In this document: positions 23,271 to 34,901 of the stretch, one piece after another
Numbering within the stretch: position 1 is the stretch's first letter
Layout: the number at the start of each line of letters is the position of its first letter
From: Pseudopyrenochaeta lycopersici
Taxonomy: Eukaryota; Ascomycota; Dothideomycetes; Pleosporales; Pseudopyrenochaetaceae
Direction of reading: 5' to 3'
DNA length: 64,000 bases
NCBI GenBank assembly: GCA_003313425.1
Contig: NHZP01000019.1
Span: forward strand, 1 to 64,000
The notes under the pieces: generated by a model
The model's database searches: none
Seen by the model: only the letters and a program-made list of their open reading frames with translations
Told to the model about the DNA's origin: nothing
Translations under genes and position numbers: made by a program

Positions 23271-24127
23271 TGTGCAGTCATAGATTGGAAATACGGATCT
23301 CAATTCTGTGGAAAGGGAGATCGAAATCGTGTCTTATCCGTATAATAAGCTCCAGAATTATTGAGTGTGCTTCGCGAGGTTCAAATTTTTGGAGGTTCAA
23401 ATGTTTAGAGGTAGTCCTTCTGAGGACTGGGTCATAATTGATGAAGTCAAGCCACACCAATGTCGTACAGATTTGACGCAGCAATCTCTACATCCACGTC
23501 CTTCATTCGGAACTACATAAACCAAAAGAGTCTTAGTCGCATGATCCTTCGGAGTTTGCGACAGAGTATCATACACGTTGGGATATGAACGTAGCAATTG
23601 CAGTGGGCATGTCAGTCCAGAGTGGGTCGAGTCTCACATGTGAAGCGGGCTCACGCATTACACGCACGGATATGACAACGCACACTGAAACACATATGGA
23701 TCGTGCTTTTGCAAATATTTATTTAAGCGAGTTCATTCATTCTAAGAGGAACCTCTCTGAAAAATAGGGAATTACGAAGAATCCCAGTTGGTAGTCTAGA
23801 ATGAGCTGGTTGCCTTTTCATTCTACTCGCTTGTGTTGGCGTATCGCGCCCACCACATCCGCGCAGCTTGTACTTGTTATGCTAGAAGAGACATTTGTTG
23901 TCCAACATATTCATTCATACCACCACTCACGTACTGCGCACTGTCAGGATCGTTGACAAACCAAACGAGGCTGAAGTGACTTTTTGCCTTCGTACGTCCC
24001 CATTCTCCACGCAGTGTCAGCACAACCGGTAACAGAACGAAGATAAGCATCGTATTTGTTTTATCTTCTTATCACTCTGGCAATTTGGTTGTCCCTCGTT
24101 GCACCTCCTTCTCTAGCGGTACGCGAC
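23271..24127. other. Intergenic, no gene seen
   Basis: Contains the presumed 5' leader of the 409-aa gene and the 3' region of the 690-aa gene. Short frames on both strands show no family features. No repeats or RNA genes were recognised. Confidence 0.5.
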
Positions 24128-26200
24128 CTATTGATTATCATCAGGATCCTCTCGGCTCAATTCTGACTCTTTTCTTTTCTGACTCAACCCAGATATAGCT
24201 TCGGAACTCCGCAGACCACCACCATTGGTGTCATCCACGCGATCGCTCATACCCTTACCCACCATATTGTCGAGTTCCCGGAACAGAGCCGACATTGTCT
24301 TTTTTGTAGTTATAGTTCCTCCATTTCTTGAAGTAGTGGGTCGACCAGGAGTAGGCAAATGTTTGTTCTCGCCCTCAGTTACTCGACGTGTCATCCCCTG
24401 ATTACTTCTTCCAGTGGTCATGGTCGCGGCCAGGGATCTGGAAGTCGATGCTTTCTTCATCTGAGGTGAGGAGGTAGACATGGACTGGGTTGTATCAGCA
24501 ACACTAAGAAGACGCTGATCACCCTGAAGGGCTCGTCTGTCACGACTGCCACTTGAAGATTCGTTCGGAGAAAATAGCGAGTATTGACCAGCGGAGCCTC
24601 GAGGGGCCAGTGATGCTTTGGATATGTTGGGGTGTTGTGACTGAGGGGAGGCCTCTAGTTTCCCCACTAATCTTGCTCCATAGCCTACCGGGTTGGTGAC
24701 CGACAATGGAGCTCTTTGGCGTTCAGGTGTATTTGCTTGTTTTACATATGTATCTACTCCAAATTCTGAACCAAGGGCTTTCGAAACTTGGGAATGTGTT
24801 ATAGGTGCCTTTGCTTTCGACACCGCTAACGTTACAGGCGCCTTGGTTGAAGAAGTATCCGGTCTAACACGAGCATCCGTTCTGATTTTCCTAGTAGCTA
24901 TATAACTGCCTTTGGATTTTGTTGAGGCAGGATCCGTGTTACTACTGCGTCGAGGGTCGGAGCTGCGGTTTTTCAGGTTGTTTACAGTCCTGGTCTCTTT
25001 AGCAGAGATCATTGCTTCGAACATCTGGGCTTGGGTCATCGCTCGTGTACTACTACGCCTGTTGAGCATGGTAGTAGTGCCCTTTTCGTTTTTAGGTGTG
25101 GGATGTGGTACTACCGGCGGAGATGATGATTCTCTTTGACTTGAAGTGAAAACAGGGCCCGTAGGCGCAGATTCGGATCGAATGTGAGGCTGTGGACCCA
25201 CCAGTTGGACGTTCTGCCTAGGACTTAATGGAAAGGAGGAATCCTGTAAGACTCCATTTACTGTCATTGGCATCGGCGATTGTAGAGGTTCGTTCGCATG
25301 CAAGGCAATTGGAAATGCTGGCGACTGCGTCTTTGGTGTGACCGGCTGTGGAGACAATGGCCGCACTGTCCCCGGCAAGCCCCCAAAAATAGACTTTGGA
25401 AGTTTAAGAGGCTTCTGGTCATTGAAGATAGATTTTGGTATTTCGAAAGGTTCAGGGATGACAGTTTCCATGCTTGAATGATTTTCGAAAACTCCAGGCT
25501 TTTGCGGTAGCGCCTCTGCCCCAAGCGGCTGATCAACAGGTGCATCCTCTTGCGCATCAATAGACCGCTTCGTAGTTTGATCCTGAAGTCTTGGGCCCGT
25601 CTCTCTTTTAAATCTTGTCTCCTTTCTGCTCAGTTCCACCTCAAGCACTCTAGTGCCAGTAGCAACTTTTGATTTCAAGCCATCATCTTCCACGTCAAAG
25701 TACAGCGCCCAGAGACCCGTCGACTCTTCTACGGCACACCATCCTTCCCAGCCGTCAAAAGTCAATCGTCGATCTTGTCGCGTACAGTCGAATGGTCCCG
25801 TGAGGTTTGGCTGAGCGTCAGCCCTCACACCGTACTTGATTTCCTGCGTATCCTTGTCGACGTAGACCCAATTCATGATTGGGGCGACATTCGTGATAGT
25901 CGTGACAAGTCCTTCATGCTTTGAGTCAGGATATGGTAGGAAATACCCTGCATAGAGGTGCCCGAACGAACTGCCGTCTTTTGTGCCGGTGTCTATCCAC
26001 AACTTTCCCTTGCACAGGACGATAGGGCGTCCGTTTATTTCTCTGCTACTTAAAGAGGACCTGATGCATGTTGCAATGAGATTGCACCGGCGCGCACGAT
26101 GCTCTTCCTTTTTCTCCTTGGCTTGAGATTGACGGACGGCTTCCTGACTACCAAGTAAGCCTGGGGCGGCGATGGTGGCGATGATGATGGATAGAACCAT
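24128..26200 (-). CDS. Conserved fungal protein of unknown function, 690 aa
   Basis: A single uninterrupted exon with an ATG at 26200. Residues 1-200 look folded and conserved: APGLLGSQEAVRQ and HRARRCNLIATC, then IVLCKGKLWID, GYFLPYPDSKHEGLV, NWVYVDKDTQEIKYG, LTFDGWEGWCAVE and LWALYFDVEDDGL. This type recurs in Pezizomycotina as hypothetical protein. Residues ~200-690 are low-complexity, rich in Ser, Thr, Pro and basic residues with repeated FEIPKSIF/LKLPKSIF-type motifs near 250-275, so probably disordered. The hydrophobic start (MVLSIIIATIAAPGLL) could be a weak signal or anchor, but the following charged run argues against secretion. Confidence 0.75.
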   Translation of the reverse strand: MVLSIIIATIAAPGLLGSQEAVRQSQAKEKKEEHRARRCNLIATCIRSSLSSREINGRPIVLCKGKLWIDTGTKDGSSFGHLYAGYFLPYPDSKHEGLVTTITNVAPIMNWVYVDKDTQEIKYGVRADAQPNLTGPFDCTRQDRRLTFDGWEGWCAVEESTGLWALYFDVEDDGLKSKVATGTRVLEVELSRKETRFKRETGPRLQDQTTKRSIDAQEDAPVDQPLGAEALPQKPGVFENHSSMETVIPEPFEIPKSIFNDQKPLKLPKSIFGGLPGTVRPLSPQPVTPKTQSPAFPIALHANEPLQSPMPMTVNGVLQDSSFPLSPRQNVQLVGPQPHIRSESAPTGPVFTSSQRESSSPPVVPHPTPKNEKGTTTMLNRRSSTRAMTQAQMFEAMISAKETRTVNNLKNRSSDPRRSSNTDPASTKSKGSYIATRKIRTDARVRPDTSSTKAPVTLAVSKAKAPITHSQVSKALGSEFGVDTYVKQANTPERQRAPLSVTNPVGYGARLVGKLEASPQSQHPNISKASLAPRGSAGQYSLFSPNESSSGSRDRRALQGDQRLLSVADTTQSMSTSSPQMKKASTSRSLAATMTTGRSNQGMTRRVTEGENKHLPTPGRPTTSRNGGTITTKKTMSALFRELDNMVGKGMSDRVDDTNGGGLRSSEAISGLSQKRKESELSREDPDDNQ

Positions 26201-27218
26201 GGCGAAGTGTAGAACATCGTGTGGAGGAGCGTAGGAGTCATAGAACTTTTTTGTATTATCGTAGAAAGAGCGTATAACGTGTTAGAGAAGCTTCCTCCAA
26301 TGATAAGGATAGGATAGTGCCAGAGGTAGATAGTGTCCCCATTGGAATGGTGGCTGCCAAGCTGTTCATCCGTTGGTTCCCAGATCCTTGCTCGATTATT
26401 CGGTCGCAAGCGAAATATCGCGCATGAAAATGGGAGCGCGTAGCACACGCAAGTGTCTAATGATGCGTTCGAAACGTCGAGATGGTGAAACTGGTTGCCC
26501 TTTCCGTACGGACGAGACCATGCCCGAAAGATCCGTCTAAAATGTTTAGAGAAATTTTGGGATTCACTATCAGTCGATTTTAAGGGGCGACTCCTACATG
26601 AGACGATGGGTCAGGTTGCAGTTACATGTAGTCCGTAGGAGTAGGTCCCAAGTCCTTCGCGCAACGACTCTGACGGTAGTCTTTGATGTCTCATAAATCC
26701 GAATGGCCTGATACTCAGTCGAGTGTGTACAGAAACATCCAGATGTGAGACAATTGGCCTAAACCTTCCGAGTCCCTGTCCGTTTCACCTTCACACGGCC
26801 CTCACCATCAGGCACGAGCTCACCCGAAGCGGACCCATCAAATCAAAGTAAGAGTCTGACGACAATCGCTCAACATGACGATCTAGCCCAAAGGATTATT
26901 TTATTGAGAAGGCTGGTACGAGTCTCGAACCATGACAGCAGGCTCGAAACTCACAAGGCCACGATAATGGTTTCGATTGGAAAGGCGACATTATAGGAGA
27001 CAAGAAGGGGGTGGGATTTTCCTGTGTTGATGCTTAACAAATGTGAGTTACTTAAGACCAGGCAATGGGCAGTGATTTGAAAGCCAGACCATTTTATCCT
27101 CTCAGTTCAATTCTCGCAAACTCATCTACTAAGAAGCAACTAAGTGCTTCTTTTCCAACAAGCCAATAGCCAACGAAGTCGGGCATCTCAACACCTTTCG
27201 ACGTCCTGTACCAGCAAA
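26201..27218. other. Intergenic, no gene seen
   Basis: Lies between two divergently oriented genes (690-aa gene minus, small-protein gene plus) and so probably contains both promoters. Short frames here have no recognisable product. Confidence 0.5.
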
Positions 27219-27548
27219 ATGTCCACAGTGTAAGCAACTCAAATCTTGAAGCAGTGCCTTCAATTCCTGATCATTTCTAGCAACTCCACCATTCGCCCAA
27301 CAGGTTACAATTCCGATACCGATAGTGATGGTCAAGCCTCGGGAGGCCGTAAAATCTCTACCAACACTGGGCCTGTCCCATCTTCTGGGAACCTAAACCG
27401 TCCAGCAGGAAATATCGTCAAAGGGCCTGTCGATGATAATGGCAAGCTGAAAGATGCGGCACTGCTGCTTGGCATCAAATTGGATATAGAGGCAGAAATA
27501 CACCTCACAGCAAGAATTCGAGGAGATATAACGATTGGATTATATTGA
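27219..27548 (+). CDS. Small conserved fungal protein, 92 aa, one intron
   Basis: Exon 1 is only 11 nt (27219-27229, coding MSTV with the split codon); a 51-bp intron with GTAAGC donor and TTCTAG acceptor follows; exon 2 is 27281-27548. The mature frame gives 92 residues: a polar Ser/Asn/Gly-rich N-terminus and the C-terminal signature LGIKLDIEAEIHLTARIRGD followed by ITIGLY. That ending (KLDxEAExHLTARxxGDITIGL) recurs at the C-terminus of many small ascomycete proteins of unknown function. A short first exon makes the gene easy to miss. No signal peptide or membrane segment. Function unknown. Confidence 0.75.
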
Positions 27549-29967
27549 GTACTATGGCATGACGGATCACAAAGAATGCCACAAAACGCGTTACATTGGC
27601 GGGTGGTTTAGCAAGCTTTAAACCGGCGTCCTATAAAAGAAAGGCTGTGGTTAATGCGATGCATCCGCTGGTCGTGAGAATGATGTCAAAATCAATTACC
27701 TTCAGTAGTCAGGGGTCATAGCATAGAGTCGTCACCAAAGTAGGAGCACCTAGTACCTAGTAATGCAAATCAATCCCTACGTTACCGATGGCTACAGCCT
27801 ATACTCTCGGTGAGTAGTATATCAATTCCATCATGTGTAGATCCTTTGTGAATACCTGGACAAGGCTAGTCGGCTGCGGGGGGATCCAACATGGAGCGGT
27901 TGAGCATTTGAATTTAAATCCTGAAGCCCAGATGTAATAGTTTATTGGGCGTCTGTTATATAGTTAGTACCTGAGAGCCAATTGCGGAAAGCATGACCAG
28001 CTGTAAGTGAAAATGCAAATCAGATTCTTGCCCTGTCACAGGCAGTTATCACCATAGCCGTAGCTCGGTAGACCGTCGTGATAAATTCAATATTCATCTC
28101 ATAAGGTGAAGGGTCGAAGGAAGTAGTACAGACTTACCGCCAATAAAGGTGCAGTGCTTTCGAACGATGGTTAACGAACCTACGAAATGTTAGTAAGCGC
28201 CATCAATAACTGCCGTTCTAAATAATAGTGTGATAGCGGTCAGCCGTGATTGGTATCGTCGTTGCCAAAGCTTGGACATATGCTTGTCATTTATGAGTCG
28301 ATTCATCATTGCTAAGGAAAAGAACGCCTATCAACGTACATCATGGTAGAACAGTGACAATTATTGAATCTGATTTAGTGTCAGTAAGATTTCTTCTATA
28401 TCATGACGAATATGAAGTAATAAATGATTGGATCAGTTGGCATGAATGGTAAATTTTGATTGAGTCGTCACTGGGATAAATCCATCGGACTCGTCATCGA
28501 GGTCGCATCATTTCCAGATTGAGCAAAAGGAAGAGTACTTACCAGGCACAAACCCCTGACCTGTCTACAGTGGGGACGGACGAGTGCGAAAACTGCCGCC
28601 AATTAGCCCAGGCTAGACTATACCAAATTGCATATTGTGTAGCGGGAAAACAGGGTCAGTCGGCGAGGTTTCTGAGGCCTGCCATAGTAGGCATATCCGT
28701 CAAGAATTTTCGGAGCCCAGTGCCATATCATCATGACGTGTTCGAGGTATGGTTGGAGGATAAGAGGTTGCGTACCCATGGCTGGAAGTCGAGATGATTA
28801 AACCTCAAGCGAAGACCTGCACGATACTGACGATTAGCAGAAACCTACAAGGAAAGTGTACAAGTGGAGAAGATGAGATTTGTATCAGAAACAGCCATTG
28901 TTTATCGGCACAGACCGAGGTCTTGGTCGGTAATTTCCAGCGTGCCGTAGCACAACAGATCATCATGAAAAGAACAGGAACGAGGTTACGGAGTTGGTAC
29001 ATACAGATACTTTGCTCAGATTCGTATCCGCTGCTCACTCGGTACGCCGAAGGATTTGCATGTCGCCATGGTACAATACATTACTCTTGATTGTTCTGTC
29101 AACAAGTTAGCAACGTGCTATTCGACTGACAAAGTGTCGCGCTAGTATGGAATACTGTAAAATTCAGACTGACGTGCAAGCAAGAGTTTCATTCCTCGAA
29201 AGGTCAAAGACTCTAGTTTGAAATTGGCTTTGTGTTTCATCATATGGATCGTGGAGTTGTAAGAGGAAGCTTGCTTACCTGAATTACTCGACGCTGAAGG
29301 CAATGGAAAGCATACAAATTAGTAGATTGAATAACCACAGCTGTGTTGCTAGCTTGTGCAGTGTCACTGGATTGTGCGGTCCAGGACAAGTAGGCTGAGA
29401 GTGTAAGAGAGAGAGAGAGAGACAGTGCAGGTTCCCATGAGAAAAGTTGGAGGCAGTCGGAGCTTGGCGCTGAATTTTCCGGGCCGGCTAGCGAAGCACT
29501 GATTTAGTGGCCCAGCCCCGTTATCACGTGCACGATCCCGATGGCGTGGATTTGTGGTGGTGCTTCGCGAAGAATATACCGGTAAAACAAAGGTTATCAG
29601 GGTTACTGGACATTGAAACACGCATTCTCCTGAACTGAGTTTCGACTCACTCGTCATAGTGTTGTAGATAATAAGCGTTTGTGTCTGTGCATCCTAACGA
29701 TCTGATACATATCAACCTTGTCTATCAACTTGACTTTCTGGACAAAGCTTAGGGCCCAGGCGGCAGTCCTTCCATCTTTACAAGGGCGCCTTTGTGGACG
29801 CGTATTTCAGACATGGCGCGTGAACGGGATACGTCTGTTATTTTATCGTAAAAACCCGCTACCCCAAGAGCCATGAATGGCGAGCAGTCCGTGGGGCTGT
29901 TGATCTCGTGTTTGTGGACGTGAACTTTGAGTATGTTGTGATTTGTTTATTGTGATATCTCTGTCGC
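27549..29967. other. Gene-poor 2.4 kb with minus-strand splice-like signals
   Basis: No protein of a known family can be read on either strand. The minus strand carries good splice-site look-alikes: a CTACTAAT branch and CCTTCAG acceptor followed 15 bases later by a GTAAGC donor (at 29278), an acceptor TTTTACAG ending at 29155, and GTAAGT donors at 28542 and 28137. This might be a spliced non-coding transcript or a decayed gene. A GA-rich run lies at 29402-29422. Confidence 0.4.
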
Positions 29968-31457
29968 TCACGAAGCAAATATGCGAACGTTGAGATCCAC
30001 ACAGCCAGTCGCAATCACGCAGCGTATGCCTGCTTTGGCAACGTCTTCTTCACTCTTCTTGGTGGCGCCATTTGTTGTGCCATTTGGGGCATCTCCATTG
30101 ACAGGTATATCTTTGACCACATTTGGCGCCCATCGCATACAGCTAACGAAGTGGCCGTGTGCATCTGTAACTACTTTGACACAGCGGCCCTCTTGCGTGA
30201 GGTCCCAACACCGAATGGTCTTGTCGTCGCTAGCCGAGAGGAGGTATTTGCCGCCTGGATGAAAGACCAATCCACGCACCCAATTATCATGGCCAGAAAG
30301 CGTCTTTATCAATGTGCCTCGTCCGTCCCAGATCTTGATCGTTTTATCCCTTGACCCCGTAGCAATGAATTCTGCGGAGCTGCTGAGCGGCGGAGGTTTC
30401 TTCAAACCTGCGAGAGAAGCCAGGTTGGTGTAAGATACTGGCGGTGCTATTGTAACACACTCAATTTCATGTTCGTGCCCAAGGAAGGTGCACTTGGCCT
30501 CTCCTGAACTGGCATCCCATAGGCGCGCGGTCTGGTCTTTTCCCGCTGAAACTAGCCATCGTCCATCAAAACTTGGCGCAACATCTCGCACCCAGTCTGC
30601 GTGCCCGCGTATTGTCTTGACGCAATACCCTGTGGTGACATCCCATATTCGTAGGGTTCTGTCTCGAGACGCAGAAACGAGAAGGTTGCCAGACGAAGGT
30701 GAGCCTGCAGCACCACTAGGAACGAAGCGGATTGCGGAGACGGAATGGTCGTGGCCAGGCAGAGTCCGTATGTTCTTGTACTCGTCAGATGGATCCCAGA
30801 GTTTGATGGTCAGATCGCTCGAGCATGATGCTAGAAGAGTACCACCTCTGGGGCCACCAAAGTCGACGTCCAAGACGCCCTTGGTATGTCCCTTGACTGT
30901 CCTTTCTAGCTCGCCCAATTCCCAGTCCCAGATCTTTATGGTTGTGTCCTCGGACCCTGACGCCAGTGAGGAGAAGACAGGGTGAAATGCGACGCAAGTG
31001 ATGGGGGAGCGGTGAGACTGAAGGGTATGGCGGGCGGGGGCTCGTGGCAGCCAGCTGGTGGGGTCTTGGTTTCGTCGAAGGAGCGATGTGGGTGTGGTCG
31101 AGTCCAGCTCGCTCTGGAGACTCTGGTTTCGCTGCTCCAGCTCCAGGACCTGTGAGGTATGAGCCATGTGTCGCAGTGCCTTTGAGCCGGAGGACAGCTA
31201 CCTTCTTCTGTAGTCGGACCACGCTGGTCCACTTCTTCTCCAGCAGGCCCTCGTATTTTTTCCTTGTTGCGTCGTCGAAGGCGGCCGAGACGCTGACCTC
31301 GTCCCGGAACGCTGCTGCTGTATTTGGCGCATTGATGACGCCCAAGTACGCTATGATGGCCTTGTGTCTGTGGGTTGATTAGCCTGGTATGTGGGGTTTG
31401 TCGCTTGGGCGGTGCTCACAGCTCTTCCGCCTGCCGGTCGGTCAAGATGGCGCTCAT
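29968..31457 (-). CDS. nudF: LIS1/NudF/PAC1 dynein regulator
   Basis: WD40 protein that binds cytoplasmic dynein and, with NudE and CLIP-type partners, directs nuclear migration and plus-end targeting along microtubules. Exons 31457-31420, 31367-31202 and 31149-29968 join across two 52-bp introns to 461 residues. The LisH dimerisation motif spans about residues 8-40 ([17 protein letters not shown]), a short coiled coil about 60-86, and seven WD40 repeats about 108-461 (for example [38 protein letters not shown]). The short first exon contains the LisH start, so ATG 31457 is needed. A Gly/Asn/Thr-rich loop interrupts the last blade, as is common in fungi. It is divergent from the Stu2 homologue with 657 bp between starts. 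Confidence 0.95.
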
Positions 31458-32114
31458 GGCGAGGATGAGGTGCTCATGCGAGACTGCCGCAAGTGGCCAC
31501 CATGCACTAGGATATGCTCGCGCCCGCTGGCGATGGGAGTTGCACAATGTCTGGCGGCTTGGTTGGGGAATGGGCGGCGCACACAGGCTGCGGGGACATG
31601 CGGTGAGGGCGAGAAATGACGGCAAGGGTGGGCAGCGTCGTGGTGGTGCTGAGGGCGGGGCCGTGCTGGTTCGCACGCAGGGCCGGCAGGAAAGGAGAGC
31701 GCCTGTGGTGAGGCAGCGCGAGCAGCTGGCAGTACGGGTGGTATTCGTCGTCGTCTTGCTCTGTCTGTTCCTGTTCCTTTGGGCTGCAGATGCAGGGATG
31801 GGCCGCCACAGCGAATGATGCACACCTCTGTCGCTCCGGGAACGCGCGACCAACACCAAATACACGCAGCTTTTGCATCCCCACACCACAAAGGCGCACA
31901 CAACCACCAAACCCAAGCGGGACCGCACCACGCCCGTCGCAACATCACTTCGGCGCCCCACAGGCCCTGCAACACGCAATCAGACTGTCTGCATCTGCCG
32001 ACAGTGTCTGGCACGCCCCGCGTCGCTCCCTGCGCCTACCGTCGCCCATATTTGGCCCACTGCATTTGACTGTGGCGCACCCCCGCACCGCCGCCAGCGT
32101 AGACAGCAGACACC
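31458..32114. promoter_or_regulatory. Shared divergent promoter of nudF and the Stu2 homologue
   Basis: Only 657 bp separate the two start codons, so both promoters and 5' leaders must lie here. The region is GC-rich with C-rich and CA-rich tracts and no clear TATA box. The long frames seen here on both strands are GC-driven and are not supported as genes. Confidence 0.6.
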
Positions 32115-34901
32115 ATGGCGGACCAGGAGGACGACTTCAGCTCGCTCCCTTTGCCCGACCGCTTCACACACAAAAACTGGAAGGTGCGGAAAGAAGGCTA
32201 CGAGGCCGCCGCCAAAGAGTTCAACCTCGCCGCCAGCGAGTCGGACGCCGTGGTGCGCCAATTCATCAACGATGCGAGCATCTGGAAGGGCGTTGTGGGC
32301 GACTCCAACGTCGCGGCCCAGCAGGAGGGCCTGGGCGCACTTTGTGCCTTCCTCGAGATAGCAGGACAGGCCGGGTGCACGCGGTAAGAGGACATGGCGC
32401 CGTTTTTGGGCGCGTTTCCTGCTGATAAACAATGGCCCAGCACGCGCAACTTCACCATCCCAACCATCGCCGAGAAGGGCCTGCCATCAACAAGACCCGC
32501 AGCAAAGCAGAAGGCCCTCGAGGCCCTGATGCTGTACGTGGAGACGGACAAGCCTGACCCGGTCATTGAAGAGCTGCTGCCTGTTCTCTCCAATAAACAG
32601 CCTAAGGTCGTTGCCGCCACCCTCGATGCACTTGCCCAAATATACCATGCTTATGGCTGTAAAACAGTCGAGCCCAAGCCCGTCCTCAAGCTGCTCCCCA
32701 AGGTGTACGGCCACGCAGACAAGAACGTCCGCGCAAAGGCGCAGGAACTAACCGTCGAGTTCTATCGATGGCTAAAGGAGGCTATGAAACCGCTCTTCTG
32801 GAACGACTTGAAGCCTGTCCAGCAACAGGATCTCGATAAACTCTTTGAGAAGATCAAGGACGACCCTCCCCCAAAGCAAGAGCGACTTCTCCGATCCCAG
32901 CAAGCCGCCAAGGAAGCTGCTGCCACCGCACCCGGTGGGGACGACGACTTTGACGATGATGGCGGCGACGATGCCGTCATCGATCTTGAGCCCGAATTTG
33001 AAGCAGTCGACGTCTTCCCCAAAATTCCCAAGGACTACTCGGAGCGATTGGCGTCGTCCAAGTGGAAAGATCGAAAAGAAACTCTTGATGAAGTCCACAA
33101 AGCCCTGAACCATCCCAGAATAGCCGAGGGACCATTTGACGAGCTGGTGCGTGGGTTTGCGAAAAGCATGAAGGATGCAAATATTGCCGTTGTCTCAACC
33201 GCAGCCAACTGCGTCGAACTCCTAGCAAAAGGTCTGAAGAAGAGTTTTGCCAAATATCGCAAGGACATCATGAATGCCATGATGGAGCGGTTGAAAGAGA
33301 AGAAGCAAGCAGTGACTGATGCTATCGGGGCTGCGCTTGATGCGGCATTCGCCTCTACCAATTTCCAGGACTGTTTAGAGGAGATATTAGAGTTTTTGAA
33401 ACACAAGAATCCACAGGTAAAGCTTGAATCGTCACGCTTTCTTATTAGGTGCCTAAAGGTCAGCCGCGAATCTCCCACACCCGAACAAGCCAAGACCATC
33501 GCTGAAGCTGCCACCAAGCTGCTCACAGAGTCGCAAGAGGTGCAACGATCCGCTGGTGCTGAAGCCCTTGGTACGCTGTGGAAGATCATGGGCGATCGGA
33601 TTATGAACGCCCACCTCGATGGACTTGATGATATTCGCAAGAACAAGATCAAAGAGTATTTTGACTCGGCAGATGTGAAGGCGAAGTACAAACCTAAAGC
33701 CGCAGCGCCACCCAAGCCTGCAGCTGTACCGGCGGCGACCAAAAGACCCATGGGGAAGAGACCAGCACCGGCTGGGACGAAAAAGGCAGCACCTGTCACT
33801 GCTCCTCCAGCAGGGGAAGAGCCTACAGCACCTCTCGTGCCAAAGCCCACATCAAGGCCGGGGGCTTCCAAGCTAGCCGCTCCCAAATCAGGACTTGCTG
33901 CGCCATCAAGACTGGGAGGATTGAAAAAGCCTGCTTCAGGCCTAATTGCTCCCTCGCCGAAACGACCAATTGCCTCACCTCCTCCTGAAGAGGCTGCACC
34001 ATTGCCACAGCCGAAATTTGGGGGTGGTCGAGGTCTTGCAGGACGTCCACTGGGAAAGCCTGCCACTGAAGCCACTGCTGCGGCCCCAACCGCCCTTTCG
34101 CAGGCCCCTACTGGGCTCAGCTTGGTGGAGCGAGCGGAGCTAGAAGAGCTTCGAGCGGAGGTAGATCGGATAAGGCGGCAAAATGAAGAACTACGCGGAG
34201 AGCGAACGAAGCTCACCTCGCAAATACACGAGCTCCAGAACCAGAATGCTCAACTGATCGAAGACCACACTCGTGACGTTCTTTCCATCAAGGCAAAGGA
34301 GACCCAGCTCGTTCGCGCTCGGTCAGACTACGAAGCTGCCGAGCAGACGGTTCAGAACCAGCGCCGAGAAGTTGATCGTTTGAAGCGCGAACTCAGTCGA
34401 CAAGTACGGGCTTCTTCACCACCGCCTGCAGACCTAGCAGATCAAATCTACACTGACAACGCCAACACCAGCACTAACGGTACGCGGCTCGGCGACTCTG
34501 GATATGGCAGCCAAGGTCTCTACGGCAGACGGGAGAGAGGGTTTGTGAGTGGACCAACGAGTCCTGGTGGTGATGGTAAGGAGAACTTCGATTCTCTATC
34601 TCGCCCTAGCAGCAATTTGAGCGGAAAGCTGAGTCCTCTGCGAGCAGATGCCTCTGGCAAGTCGTCGTCGTCGTCAAGGGGTGGTGGCCGCATAAGCCCA
34701 GCGGAGAACGGCGCCGGTCGCATTGGAGGCGCACCGGCTACTTCTGGCGCAGAAAGCTGGAAGCGCGCTGCTGAGGTTACACAGAATCTGAAGCAAAGGA
34801 TTGAGATGATGAAGGTCAGCCTTGTCCACCTGCGATACTATAATTTTCACTGCTAATATGAGTTTTAGGCCAAACAGGGCATCGGTAGACCACCACAATA
34901 A
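32115..34901 (+). CDS. XMAP215/Dis1/Stu2 family microtubule polymerase
   Basis: Adds tubulin at microtubule plus ends and is needed for spindle and cytoplasmic microtubules (AlpA in Aspergillus, Stu2 in yeast). Exons 32115-32383, 32441-34814 and 34869-34901 give 891 residues; the last exon encodes only the ending AKQGIGRPPQ. Two TOG domains of HEAT repeats are visible, about residues 10-235 (LPLPDRFTHKNWKVRKEGYE) and about 285-510 (DYSERLASSKWKDRKETLDE). A Pro/Ala/Lys-rich basic linker (about 520-640) likely binds the lattice, and a coiled coil (about 650-745) likely dimerises the protein. Two TOG domains plus a coiled coil is the fungal layout, unlike the five-TOG animal form. Confidence 0.93.

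Noticed and set aside
28061..28120. Possible tRNA-Met: TAGCTCGGTAGACC and a CTCATAA loop
   Set aside because: The bases flanking CTCATAA do not pair, and no acceptor stem or proper T-arm is found.
28519..29090. Two consecutive plus-strand frames of about 95 codons
   Set aside because: No family features, no joining splice sites, and the better splice signals lie on the other strand.
31416..32432. Several long overlapping frames between nudF and the Stu2 homologue
   Set aside because: All frames on both strands are open because of high GC; the only supported coding parts are the first exon of nudF and exon 1 of the Stu2 homologue.
33035..34216. 393-codon minus-strand frame opposite the Stu2 homologue
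   Set aside because: Antisense shadow of a GC-rich, conserved exon; Ser/Ala/Pro-rich without domain features.
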